Below are positions 55,554-64,000 of a stretch of 64,000 bases of DNA, in pieces; positions within the stretch are counted from its first letter, which is position 1, and every line of letters starts with the position of its first letter. This DNA comes from Prillingera fragicola. Lineage: Eukaryota > Basidiomycota > Tremellomycetes > Trichosporonales > Trichosporonaceae. The stretch spans positions 310,001 to 374,000 of the forward strand of contig BEDY01000013.1 of the NCBI GenBank assembly GCA_002335605.1, in the 5' to 3' direction. Below the pieces are notes generated by a model, which was not told the origin of the DNA, ran no database searches, and saw only the letters and a program-made list of their open reading frames with translations. A program made the position numbers and the translations under genes.

Positions 55554-57944
55554 CTACTTTACCTCGTCGACCTTTTCCCTTTCCACGGAACACAACGTGC
55601 GCTCACTAACCGGCACGCTGCGCTCCAACGACGGCGTCGGGGTACCAATACTCTTCTCCTCGTCGGCCACCACGACCGCGCCAGCCTTTTTATTCTTCCT
55701 CTCCTCGAGCCAAGCCTTCGCTTCCGCCTTGAGCTGCGCCTCGTCGTCGCGCTTCAGGCTCACACGCTTGATAAAGAACATTGTGATGAAGAAACTGACG
55801 CCTGCCATGGGGATGCAAAACCAGAAACAGCCGCTGATTCCCTTGGCTGTCTCGTCAGCCTACCCCCAATTCCAACACAAGACTCACCATACGCCTCGCG
55901 CACATACAAGATCTGCGCGGCATCAAGCCCCAAAGCGTGCAGCTCTGTCGGCCGAGCGAGAATCTGCCGCACGATCGCAGGCTCGAACGCGGCGTTCAGC
56001 CGTGTCGTCGCCACATTGTTCATGATGGCCGCCGAAATCGCCAGCGCGACAGTGCCGCCCAGCATGCGTAAAAAGTTGCGACATCCCGTCGCGATCGCCA
56101 TGTCGGCGCGCGACACCGAGGCTTGGATCGCAATCAGCGTCGTCTGGAACGTCGGCCCGGCGCCAAGGCCAATCACGACCTGGTACGCGTAGATGTGCGA
56201 CTTTGGCGTCGTGGGCCCCACCATGGAGATGAGGCCGAGGCCGATCGTCCAGATCCCGAATCCGGCCAGGAGCGTCCATTTGTAGTCTCCCGTCTTTGCA
56301 ACCATGAATCCAGAGCTGGCTGGTTAGTGACGGACGCGCAGGCAACTTACAAGAAGACAAAGAAGACTTGGATAAACGTCAGCGGCAGCATGTCTACCGC
56401 TGCCTCTAGCGGGGACTCGCCGCGCACGACCTGGAGGTACTGCGGGAGGTAGTAGAGGGTGACAAAGAAGCCGACGCCGTTCGCGAACGTGGTCGCCATC
56501 GAGGCCGAGACGGTCACGTTGGTGAAAATGTTCATCGGGAGCAGCGGGAGTTGGATCCATTTCGCCTCCATGACGACAAAGAGGGCGCCGAGGAGGATGC
56601 CAATGATGAGCGGTGCGAGGACCGCGGCAGACGTCCACGAGTACGTTGTGCCGGCCCATGACAGCGCGAGAATGACGAGCATGGCCCAGACGAGGGTCAG
56701 GATGGCGCCGAGGTAGTCGACCTTTTTCAGCTTTTCCGTCACCGAGCCATGCACTTTGCGGAGGGGGAGGACAAAGAAAATGACGACAAGCGAGAGGCAG
56801 GTGAATGGCAGCGTAATGTAGAAACAGTAGCGCCACCCAAGCTTTTCTGTAAAGATACCTCCCAGCACCGGCCCCAGCGAGTTGGAGAGCGCGACGACGC
56901 CACCAGAGATGCCTTGGAACTTGCCACGGTCCTTGAGCGACACAATGTCCGCAACTTGCTTGTCAGCTTGCCTCTGGCGGGGCGTGACTCACTGATGATA
57001 AGACTACAGGTCAGGATACCGCCGGCTCCGATACCAGAGATTGCGCGGAAGATGATGAGCTGGATCATGGTCTGCGAGCAGGCCGCGCCAATCGAGCCGA
57101 CGAGAAAGATGAGAATGTTGCCCAGGAGGACGACTTTGCGGCCGAAAATGTCAGAAAGACGGCCATACAAGGGTTGGAAGGCCTGCATGTCAGTGACTGC
57201 ACAGTGGCTAGCGGTGACTCACCGTAGACGTGAGCATGTAGGCTGTTCCGACCCACGACGAGATTTCCGTTGCATGAAAGACCTTTCCCAACGTCGGCAG
57301 CGCAGTGGTAACACTGGACGTCAGCCACAACACATGCCCCCGCCAAAAACTCACATTGTCTGATCGAGCAACGCACAGAACAACGAACAACTCAGGCCTA
57401 CAAACACAATGATTACTTGCTTGAGGGGCAGCAGGTTTGTCTGATCCTGCAGCTCAAACTTGCCCTTGGCCCCGCCAGCAGCGTCCTTGTCACCACCAGC
57501 CGCCTCCTCGACGCGAGCACAGCAGGCCGTGCCGTCCTGGACATTTCGGCCATCGCCGTCGGCTTTGCCCGAATTCCGCACTGGCAGATCACACGACGAG
57601 CTCTTTTCACTTTGCAGGCTGACAACGTCGACCTCGTCCTTGTTGCGGGGGCAGTCCGGGGCGTGCTCGCTGCCCTGCCCGTGCCCGTGCTCGCTGTCGT
57701 GTTCGTGGTCCTCGTGGTGCGTGTCGAGCACGGACGGATCAATGTCGTCGACGGCATACTCACCAGTCTCGTGCGTGGCCATGCGACGGAGCGATTGACC
57801 AGCGTGGGCTGAATGTGTCGAGCCTACTCGTGTCAATGCCGCGCCCATCTCGATGCGCGTGCTGCCTGTGCGGCGCGACGAGGGCCCTGCTTGGGGTATT
57901 TCGGCGCGCTCAATGGCTGCTGCCTGCGATTTCTTTTCGACCAT
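55554..57944 (-). CDS. DHA2-type MFS drug/H+ antiporter, 731 aa, His-rich N-terminus
   Basis: Fourteen-TM-type exporter of toxic compounds; substrate unknown. Exons 57355-57944, 57223-57313, 56993-57182, 56351-56954, 55888-56315 and 55554-55846 close in phase. After a hydrophilic N-terminus of about 175 residues come LLDQTIVTTALPTLG (the DHA signature in TM1), GTAYMLTSTAFQPLYGRLSDIFGRK (motif A), RAISGIGAGGI and LGPVLGGIFTEKLGWRYCFYITLP (motif C region). Later landmarks are YYLPQYLQVVRG, YQVVIGLGAGPTFQ and ATGCRNFLRMLGGTVALAI. The cytosolic N-terminus contains a His/Asp/Glu cluster (H76-H94, DTHHEDHEHDSEHGHG) that could bind metal or act in regulation; this is inference. The C-terminal tail is charged (KAEAKAWLEERKNKK). 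The acceptor before residue 493 must be the second of two tandem CCAG sites to keep the frame. Confidence 0.9.
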
Positions 57945-58713
57945 GGTGTGGAGAGGACCCTGGGGATTTCATCCAGGGCGGCGGGGGTGGTGTGGCCGAG
58001 AAAGTGGTAGGTGTGGGGAGAAGAGACTGAAGAAAGATGCCAGCAGCTTGCTACCTAGCGGTCAGATTGTAGGTAATAAGTAAGAGAATACAACATGTCC
58101 AGTCGCCGGTGCAAGGAGACTGCGGCATTACCAAGCAAGGCCACAAGAGACAGGAGAGATGGAGAGCAACATCGGCCAGGACCGCGGATGACCCGGACAT
58201 GGCCGCCTGGGTGATTTTGATCCCGCTCTCTTGCTGCTCTCCTCACTCTCTCCGGAACAGTGCAGCGACAAGGACCGAGAATGAACAGGGCCATGGGTGT
58301 GGCGTGTAGCTTGAGTAGTGGAGACGATGAAGTGACATGGAGATCACACATGAGAAAGAGTGTGTTCGAGGTTGACTGACTGCATTGCCACTCTGGGTCC
58401 GGAGAGTGAGACGGACATGCCAAGTTGCAACTGGCCAACCCGTGCAGCGCTGGGAACGGAAACCCGACGAGCTATGGAGCATTGCAGGAGCTACAGTCTA
58501 AATAGAGCATGCCAGTCCACCTGGCCTCCAGCCGAGATAACGAAACGGTGATCAAGAGAGACGAGTCAAGGTCGACTGTGGCACCCTTTTCCCTACCATC
58601 TCGGAACAGCAACGGAACAATCTCGGCCCGGACATGGCAGCCCGTCACTCTCCATCTCGTCTCCTTCATTTACACGCCGACCTCGATGCTCTGTTACCCC
58701 ACACGCCAGCCCA
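57945..58713. promoter_or_regulatory. Divergent promoter region, DHA2 exporter and Gfo/Idh/MocA gene
   Basis: 769 bp between divergent starts; no gene and no clear TATA are seen. Both promoters must lie here, so the exporter and the oxidoreductase could be co-regulated (inference). Confidence 0.5.
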
Positions 58714-59781
58714 ATGACACTGACCCAAGATCTAGTCCGCATCGCCGTCGCCGGCGCAGGCCTTATCGGTAAACGCCACATTGAGGAACTCGTCGCCTCG
58801 CCCGCGGCAACGTTCTGCGCCATTGTCGACCCCGCGCCATCAGCCGCCGACCTGGCCGCCCAGCACAATGTCCCGCTCTACCCCACCATCGCGGCGCTCC
58901 TCGCCACCTCCAAGCCCAAAGGAATCATCCTCGCAACCCCCAACACCCTCCACGCCGCGCAAGGTCTGGAATGCATCGCAGCCGGCGTCCCAGTCATCAT
59001 CGAAAAGCCACTCGCCAGCACGGTCGACCAAGCCCGGCGCCTCGTAAAGGCTTGCCACGACACGGGCGTGCCCGTCCTCACAGGGCATCACAGAAACTAC
59101 TCTTCCATTGCCGCGCGATCCCGCGAGATTGTACAATCCGGCATCCTCGGCCGCATCACGGCCATTACTGGCTCGGCACTGTTTTACAAGCCCGACGACT
59201 ACTTTGACGTCAAGGGCGGCTGGCGGCGTCTCCCCGGCGGCGGCCCGATTCTCATCAACATGACCCACGAGGTCAACAATCTCCTCTCCCTCGTGGGGGA
59301 CATTACCCATGTGCAAGCAATGTCGTCCAACGCCGCCCGCAACTTTCAAGTCGAGGACACGACGGCCATAGTGCTGCGTTTCGCCAACGGCGCACTCGGC
59401 ACGTTTCTGCTGTCCGACGCCGCGGCAAGCGCAAAGAGCTGGGAGCAGACCAGCGGCGAAAACAAGGGGTTTGCAGCCTACCCCGACGAAGACTGCTACC
59501 ACCTCGCTGGCACGCAGGGCAGCCTTAGTATTCCCACCATGCGGCTCAAGGTGTACGGCCACGACGAGCAAAAGGGGTGGTGGACGCGCTTTAGCGAGGT
59601 CAGGCAAGAAGAGCTCGAGGTTGTGGATCCCCTTGCGAGGCAGATTTTGCACTTTGCAGACGTTATCCGAGGCAAAGCAGAGCCGGTCTGTAGTGTCACG
59701 GACGGGCTCAAGACCATGTTGGTTGTCGAGGCTGTAGCCGAGGCGGCTAGGACAGGGGGCATAGTGACTATTGAGTATTGA
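58714..59781 (+). CDS. Gfo/Idh/MocA-family NAD(P)-dependent oxidoreductase, 355 aa, intronless
   Basis: Oxidises or reduces a sugar, inositol or related polyol; substrate not determinable. The Rossmann start VAGAGLIGKRHIE has G14-x-G16-x2-G19. ATPNTLHA and the EKP motif (E97-K98-P99 in VIIEKPLAST) follow. HHRNYSSIA, then GGWRRLPGGGPILINMTHEVNNLLSLVGD is the substrate domain with the conserved H of the active site (MTHEVN). The C-terminal half has the family beta-sheet (EDTTAIVLRFANGALGTFLLSD) and the DGLKTMLVVEAVAEAARTGG end. It is the only long gene here with no intron and has bacterial-type length, so an origin by transfer from bacteria is possible; base composition matches the genome. Start choice: the first in-frame ATG, after a C-rich leader. 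Confidence 0.92.
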   Translation: MTLTQDLVRIAVAGAGLIGKRHIEELVASPAATFCAIVDPAPSAADLAAQHNVPLYPTIAALLATSKPKGIILATPNTLHAAQGLECIAAGVPVIIEKPLASTVDQARRLVKACHDTGVPVLTGHHRNYSSIAARSREIVQSGILGRITAITGSALFYKPDDYFDVKGGWRRLPGGGPILINMTHEVNNLLSLVGDITHVQAMSSNAARNFQVEDTTAIVLRFANGALGTFLLSDAAASAKSWEQTSGENKGFAAYPDEDCYHLAGTQGSLSIPTMRLKVYGHDEQKGWWTRFSEVRQEELEVVDPLARQILHFADVIRGKAEPVCSVTDGLKTMLVVEAVAEAARTGGIVTIEY

Positions 59782-60080
59782 GTCGCGTAGTTGCAAAGCA
59801 GATGCTTTCAGTGACACCTCCAGGACAGCGAAGGCCAGATATTGTGACCTTGTATGGCGTCCAATGTAGCTCAATTCATTCCCCCCTAATGTCTGATGAC
59901 ATGGGCCCAGTCGGCCACCATGCAGAGTGTATAAAGACGTCGAGTGTACGGCTTCCCACGTCTGCCGCACGTCTCGTTCAGTATAATCACATGATAAATA
60001 TGCATGAGCTACATGAATCCGACACAAACTACGAACAATGACACTGTTTTATACAAGGGACTCGTCTTGCGTCTTCTATG

Positions 60081-62232
60081 CTACACTTCCATGCGCAGAC
60101 GGATAATCTCGCTCATCGTGTTCGGCAGGACAAAGAGGAGGTGGACGTCCCGCTCCGGACCCGTGGCCGAGGCACTCGCCCACGCCTCCATGTCGCCGCC
60201 CGGTTCCACAGCTTGGCGCCACGCTTCGATGCCACCCGACCAGCCAGCTGATGCGGATGGAGCCATTGCTGCAGTGTTGATTGGTGAGACGGTGGTGCAC
60301 GGACGCGCCGCCAGGGATTCGGGGGTGGGAGGCCATCTGATCGTTGCAAGGCCGTGAGTGGACGGGATTCCGTTGCTGGCAGCATGGCAATCTGCACTAG
60401 TGGGGGTGCAGTAGATGTCTCCTCGAGAAGGGTCGTGGGCTATCGTGTCCGCTCCGTCACCGAGCTGGGACGCCGTGAAAGAAAAGGCACAACGACGACG
60501 TCCACCAGCGCCACCTTCTGGAGCCTTCGGGGGGGTTTTCGGAGATGGTACTGGCGGCGGCGGCATGCTACCGGCCCCACGGCCACCTCCGCTGCCGCGA
60601 CTGCCTCGACTCCCTTTGCGACTGCCACCGTCCCCACTCCCACCGCCACCGTTGTTTCCACCCCCACCACCGCCACCATCACCACCACCGCGGTCACCAC
60701 CGCTACCCCCGCTGGCCACGCTACCCACATCAGGGATAGGTGGGGAGCGAACGTGCCGCTTAACCCTCGCCGCCTCGTAAATTGCATCCATGTCCAACGG
60801 CATGGCACGTGAACCTTTAACGAGTGCCTCTCGAAACTCGAGGAATCGCTCGGTCGGAGGAGGGAGGGGGAGCATCGGCGCGGCGAGTGGCACGCGGGCA
60901 GCAAGGTCGAGAGAGCTCATGATAGTCTGCCACATGATGTCGACAGCGACAGGGTTGAAAACGTAACCATCCCGAGACGCCTTAAGAGCCGGAAGGCCAT
61001 TAGGTTTATACTCGGCAATGAGGTCATGGGCCAGTACCTTGTAAAAATCAAAGGTTGACGCAAGCAGATCATTTAGTTTCCCATTGCGACCCGCAATGCT
61101 AGTGTCGTTGACCTCGAACGCGATCATCAGTGGTGAGAGGGTCGGAGTCGATGAGGACTCAGCGCCCAGCATACAGGTCCGACTGAACTTGCTATTGGTT
61201 GCCAAGTACCCTAGCCAGGTGCCACAGGACTCATGTGACGCCGACAGGTACAGCGTCTGTTGTGCAACGGCTTGTCGAGTCTTAGGCGGGGCTTCGTTCT
61301 TGGCGGTAATGACACGAAACTCCTTGACTTCCGCCACCAGCGTCAACAAGAGGTAGTAGCCCTTATCTCCGAAACCCTCTGACAATATGGTTGAATCGAG
61401 AGGAGCTTGCTGCTGGAGCGCTTGGGGGGCCTCGCCTTCTGGGTCCTCTTCGGTTGCCGGACGAGGCCTCTCGACGGCCAGCTGAACCTTGGTGATAATG
61501 TCCGGAAACCGGGTGCCACCCCGCTTGCTGGAGGACACGTCAGATGCACCGGTGACCAAGCTCAGCGATGCAGCGTCAAGAGAGGGTGTGGCGCCGGGAT
61601 GAGGCGTGGATGCCTGGGCTACTGGTGGGCTGGGTCGTGGACTCGCTGCGGTAGGAGACGGACCTGTAATGTCCCCTGCAGAAGACATGCGCATGCGTTT
61701 CATGACTGGCGGATTGTCCTCATAATGCGTTGGAGGCAAGCGATTAGCCTCCTGGGTTGGTGGTGTCCCAGCGGTGCCTCCCTCACCGGCGGCAGCAGCA
61801 GTAGCAGCAGCCCGCTGGCGCTTCGCCTCCCGACGTTGCTCAACGAGCGTAGTATGGCTCGCCTTCATTTCCAAATCGATCTGCCGGGTCTTTCCATCAG
61901 CGGTGGCCACACCCTTCTCTTACCTTTGTGGCTGCATATGCTGTTCCTCCAAGCACGTTGATTGACCCCAAGTCTTCACCAATACCATGCCAGGCAATAT
62001 GCCCGAGATCATTGAGCTCGTGGGTCTTGTATAGACATGTCCCGAGCCTAGCAAGGCTACCATGTAAAGACGTCTCAGGAACAGACGCGTGCAGGTGGCG
62101 AGCCAGCTGATCGAGAGCCTCGTCCCATACATGTTCAGAGACGAGGATACGCTTGGCGTCTCGCACTGTTGTAGGTGGTTCCCGGTTAATGCGCATGTGC
62201 GACCCGAAGGTTTCGAGTGACATACTGGCCAT
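60081..62232 (-). CDS. 705-aa protein of unknown family, Gly-rich linker
   Basis: I do not recognise the family. Exon 1 61924-62232 and exon 2 60081-61889 join in phase with a 34-nt intron (GTAAGA donor, TGGAAAG acceptor). Residues 1-103 are a helical domain (TTVRDAKRILVSEHVWDEALDQLARHLH). A Gln/Lys/Arg-rich helix (TLVEQRREAKRQRAAA) and a Pro/Ser-rich linker follow. A globular domain (about 235-480) includes FPDIITKVQLAVERP, GFGDKGYYLLLTLVAEVKEF, SCGTWLGYLATNSKFSRTCML and FDFYKVLAHDLIAEY. After that comes a Gly/Ser/Arg tract of about 60 residues, and a C-terminal part ending MSEIIRLRMEV. The start at 62232 is the first ATG of the open frame; an upstream exon is not excluded. I considered fungal FunK1-type kinases, but no kinase motif is visible. 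Confidence 0.6.
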
Positions 62233-62530
62233 CGGGAGAGACGCTGCCACGGTAGTGGACAGGACCTGGTTGCCAGAAGAGACGCAGGTTGGTTGCTGTG
62301 GTTATCGGTGAAGATGAGTTGACAATGTCGGATATGACTGTATGTGGCATGTGTGGTGGCACATTGACGCGGAACCAATTCACAGATTACGTAACGCTGT
62401 AGTCTGTTTATGGTACTGTAATGACTTTCTCTATCCATGCAGTGTACATACTTTTGCTTGCAACGCTTTGTGTCCTCTCTCTCCTGGTCTACGCATATGT
62501 CTACACATCCACCCCCAGTCTCTACTCAGT

Positions 62531-64000
62531 TTACGCCTTGCCAAAGCCGCTCGTCTCGGTGACTGCGAACAGCAGCTTTTCGCGCGTCTGCTCGTAAGAC
62601 GCATACTTTGGCAGCAGCAGCAGGTTGAAACATGTGCTTGCCTGCGGGAGAATGCCTTCCTTGCCGTACAGCTTTTGGATCTGGAAGGGCTGGATACCCG
62701 AAGCACCCTGGAGCTGGGCAAAGCCGCCGAGCGGGACACGCGAAGACGACGTGACAAACATGAGGAAACGCGACCGCTCTTCTTGCGAAAACGAGCGGAG
62801 TGCACGCCAGAACCACGTGATCTCGGGGTCGGTGCTCTTCCAGCCCTGGAGCTGGGTGCTGTTCTTGAGCTCGTCGACGTCAAAGGTGCTGAGACCCGAA
62901 ATGAGGAGCTCGAGCTGGTCGGGCTCAAAGATCTGGATGAGGTGGCGCGGAATCATCTCGTAGAATCCGGTGAGGAAAGCGTTCATCTGCTCCTTGATGG
63001 AGTTCTCAAGACGATACGCGCACACGAGGCGCACATACTCGGCCTTGTTCTCCTCGGTCACGGGGATCTTGGCCCCACCCTCCTTGAGCTCGACAACCTG
63101 AATCGCACCGAAGCGGTCGTCCTCGATTGTGAACTCTTGGTCGATCACGTCTGTAATGTCGTTGTCGAGCATCCACTGTAGCGACTTGTGGAAGTCGGGG
63201 TCAATACTCTCGAGGTCGCGAGTCTCAACAGGACGGCCAAGAATCTGCTTGTAGAATGCGCGGTTGAAGTATGCATCCAGCAGGCGGCCATCGTAAATCG
63301 ACTTGCCAATGACGCGGCCGACAAACTTGAAGAATGACAAGTGGTCGGGGTTGATGGACGACATCTTGTTGGGCTGGTAGGTCTGCTTGTCGGCGGCGCA
63401 GGGCTCGAAGAGCGCGAATCCGGGGTCAAAGATTTGCTGCGAGAGGACATGGTACCACTCGCGCGTCACACCGCCGGCGTCGACTCCCTCCTCGTTCATA
63501 AACTTGACGTTGATCTTGCCATACTTGATCTCATCTCCGGGGCGGTGTAGCAGAGCGCTGTACGAGTCCTGGAACACGTACTGGCGACGAATATTCAGTT
63601 GAAGGGCGCCGTACGACTGCTGTTCACGCTTGCGCTTCAGCTTCTGGAAGAACCAGTTGCGCTTGTTGTCAAACTCGAGCACACGCGGGTTATTGATGAG
63701 CAAGGAGAACGAGCCACTCATGAGAGACGGGTTGTTGCGCACAATGGCGTTCAAAACCTTGCGGTGACGCGTGGTGAACGCAAGGAACAGGTCGGTAGGT
63801 GGTGGAGTTGTGTTGGTCCCTGTGGGCGACAGAGCCGCAACCGCAGATGTCGGGTTGGTTGGAGACAAGACCGGCGACAAAGGCGACAAGGGTGACATGG
63901 GATCGGATCCCGGTGCCGATGAGCGAGTGTACTTGCACACCACCATGAGCGCCTCAACCAGAGGCAAGAGCACGGCCGCAATTTCGTCCGTGCTCTCACG
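62531..64000 (-). CDS. HECT-type E3 ubiquitin ligase, TOM1/HUWE1 class, C-terminal part
   Basis: Partial: the frame is open to the right edge of the window, so only the last 490 residues are seen. HECT ligases take ubiquitin from E2 on a cysteine and pass it to the substrate. The TOM1/HUWE1 pre-HECT landmarks are present: RHRKVLNAIVRNNPSLMSGSFSLL, VLEFDNKRNWFFQKL. The HECT domain follows (YGKINVKFMNEEGVDAGGVTREWY, FFKFVGRVIGKSIYDGRLLDAYF, LYYK-like FYKQILGRPV, GLSTFDVDELKNSTQ). It ends with the catalytic LPQASTCFNLLLLPKY (Cys in TCFN) and a C-terminal FGKA. The N-lobe insert (SPTNPTSAVAALSPTG) is Pro/Ser/Thr-rich. The homolog in other fungi is a giant protein of over 3000 residues; most of the gene must lie to the right. 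Confidence 0.95.
   Translation of the reverse strand, partial: RESTDEIAAVLLPLVEALMVVCKYTRSSAPGSDPMSPLSPLSPVLSPTNPTSAVAALSPTGTNTTPPPTDLFLAFTTRHRKVLNAIVRNNPSLMSGSFSLLINNPRVLEFDNKRNWFFQKLKRKREQQSYGALQLNIRRQYVFQDSYSALLHRPGDEIKYGKINVKFMNEEGVDAGGVTREWYHVLSQQIFDPGFALFEPCAADKQTYQPNKMSSINPDHLSFFKFVGRVIGKSIYDGRLLDAYFNRAFYKQILGRPVETRDLESIDPDFHKSLQWMLDNDITDVIDQEFTIEDDRFGAIQVVELKEGGAKIPVTEENKAEYVRLVCAYRLENSIKEQMNAFLTGFYEMIPRHLIQIFEPDQLELLISGLSTFDVDELKNSTQLQGWKSTDPEITWFWRALRSFSQEERSRFLMFVTSSSRVPLGGFAQLQGASGIQPFQIQKLYGKEGILPQASTCFNLLLLPKYASYEQTREKLLFAVTETSGFGKA

Noticed and set aside
58840..60027. 395-codon minus frame
   Set aside because: Antisense to the Gfo/Idh/MocA gene, which has all family motifs on the plus strand.

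Overview
The window is nuclear DNA of a GC-rich, intron-dense basidiomycete yeast, most likely a Tremellomycete of the Trichosporonales type. The evidence is: many short introns (about 32-60 nt, donors mostly GTGAGT, a CTGAC/CTAAC branch box close to a CAG acceptor); CT-rich leaders ahead of AACATGG-type starts; tRNA genes with internal promoters and T-run terminators; and core genes of fungal type (Rrn7, Nop7/Pescadillo, Ryh1/Rab6, SPF30, a TOM1/HUWE1-class HECT ligase). The genus is inferred, not shown. Gene models were spliced by hand, and in every multi-exon model the reading phase closes across all junctions.

Layout, left to right. 1.6-6.0 kb: a divergent pair, rrn7 (minus; Pol I initiation) and nop7/Pescadillo (plus; 60S assembly), sharing a 288-bp promoter. 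7.3-7.9 kb: a metallothionein-like Cys cluster fused to a Gly/Met/Gln repeat tail. 9.3-10.4 kb: tRNA-Ser(GCT), an intron-containing tRNA-Asn(GTT), and a three-exon gene for a 68-residue protein. 11.4-18.1 kb: a PhyH-type dioxygenase, a possible small membrane protein, an SPF30-like Tudor splicing factor, and a Rab6 GTPase whose G3 box is built from two 4-nt microexons. 19.0-26.3 kb: a sugar-porter MFS protein with a run of tiny exons and a Zn2Cys6 transcription factor.

26.4-37.4 kb is the most unusual block. It holds four paralogous secreted, GPI-anchor-type pepsin-fold proteins (one minus, three plus) that have lost seven of the eight catalytic aspartates but keep the fold, a Kex2 site and shared intron positions. 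A gene for a RING finger with a very large internal insertion lies inside the block.

38.1-41.1 kb: succinate-semialdehyde-type dehydrogenase and a cyclase-family hydrolase. 41.5-43.1 kb: fragments that look like a decayed gene. 43.2-44.3 kb: a collagen-like Gly-X-Y protein with a hendecad coiled coil. 46.8-50.8 kb: a secreted ricin-B-type lectin domain protein, a small secreted Trp-rich protein and acyl-CoA-binding protein. 53.3-59.8 kb: an aquaglyceroporin with altered NPA boxes, a DHA2-type MFS exporter with a His-rich N-terminus, and an intronless Gfo/Idh/MocA oxidoreductase. 60.1-64 kb: a 705-residue protein of unknown family and the C-terminal HECT part of a ubiquitin ligase running off the right edge.

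The genes do not form an operon or an obvious metabolic cluster. The functional links are rrn7/nop7 (ribosome synthesis from one promoter) and the tandem pseudoprotease family (secreted or cell-wall).
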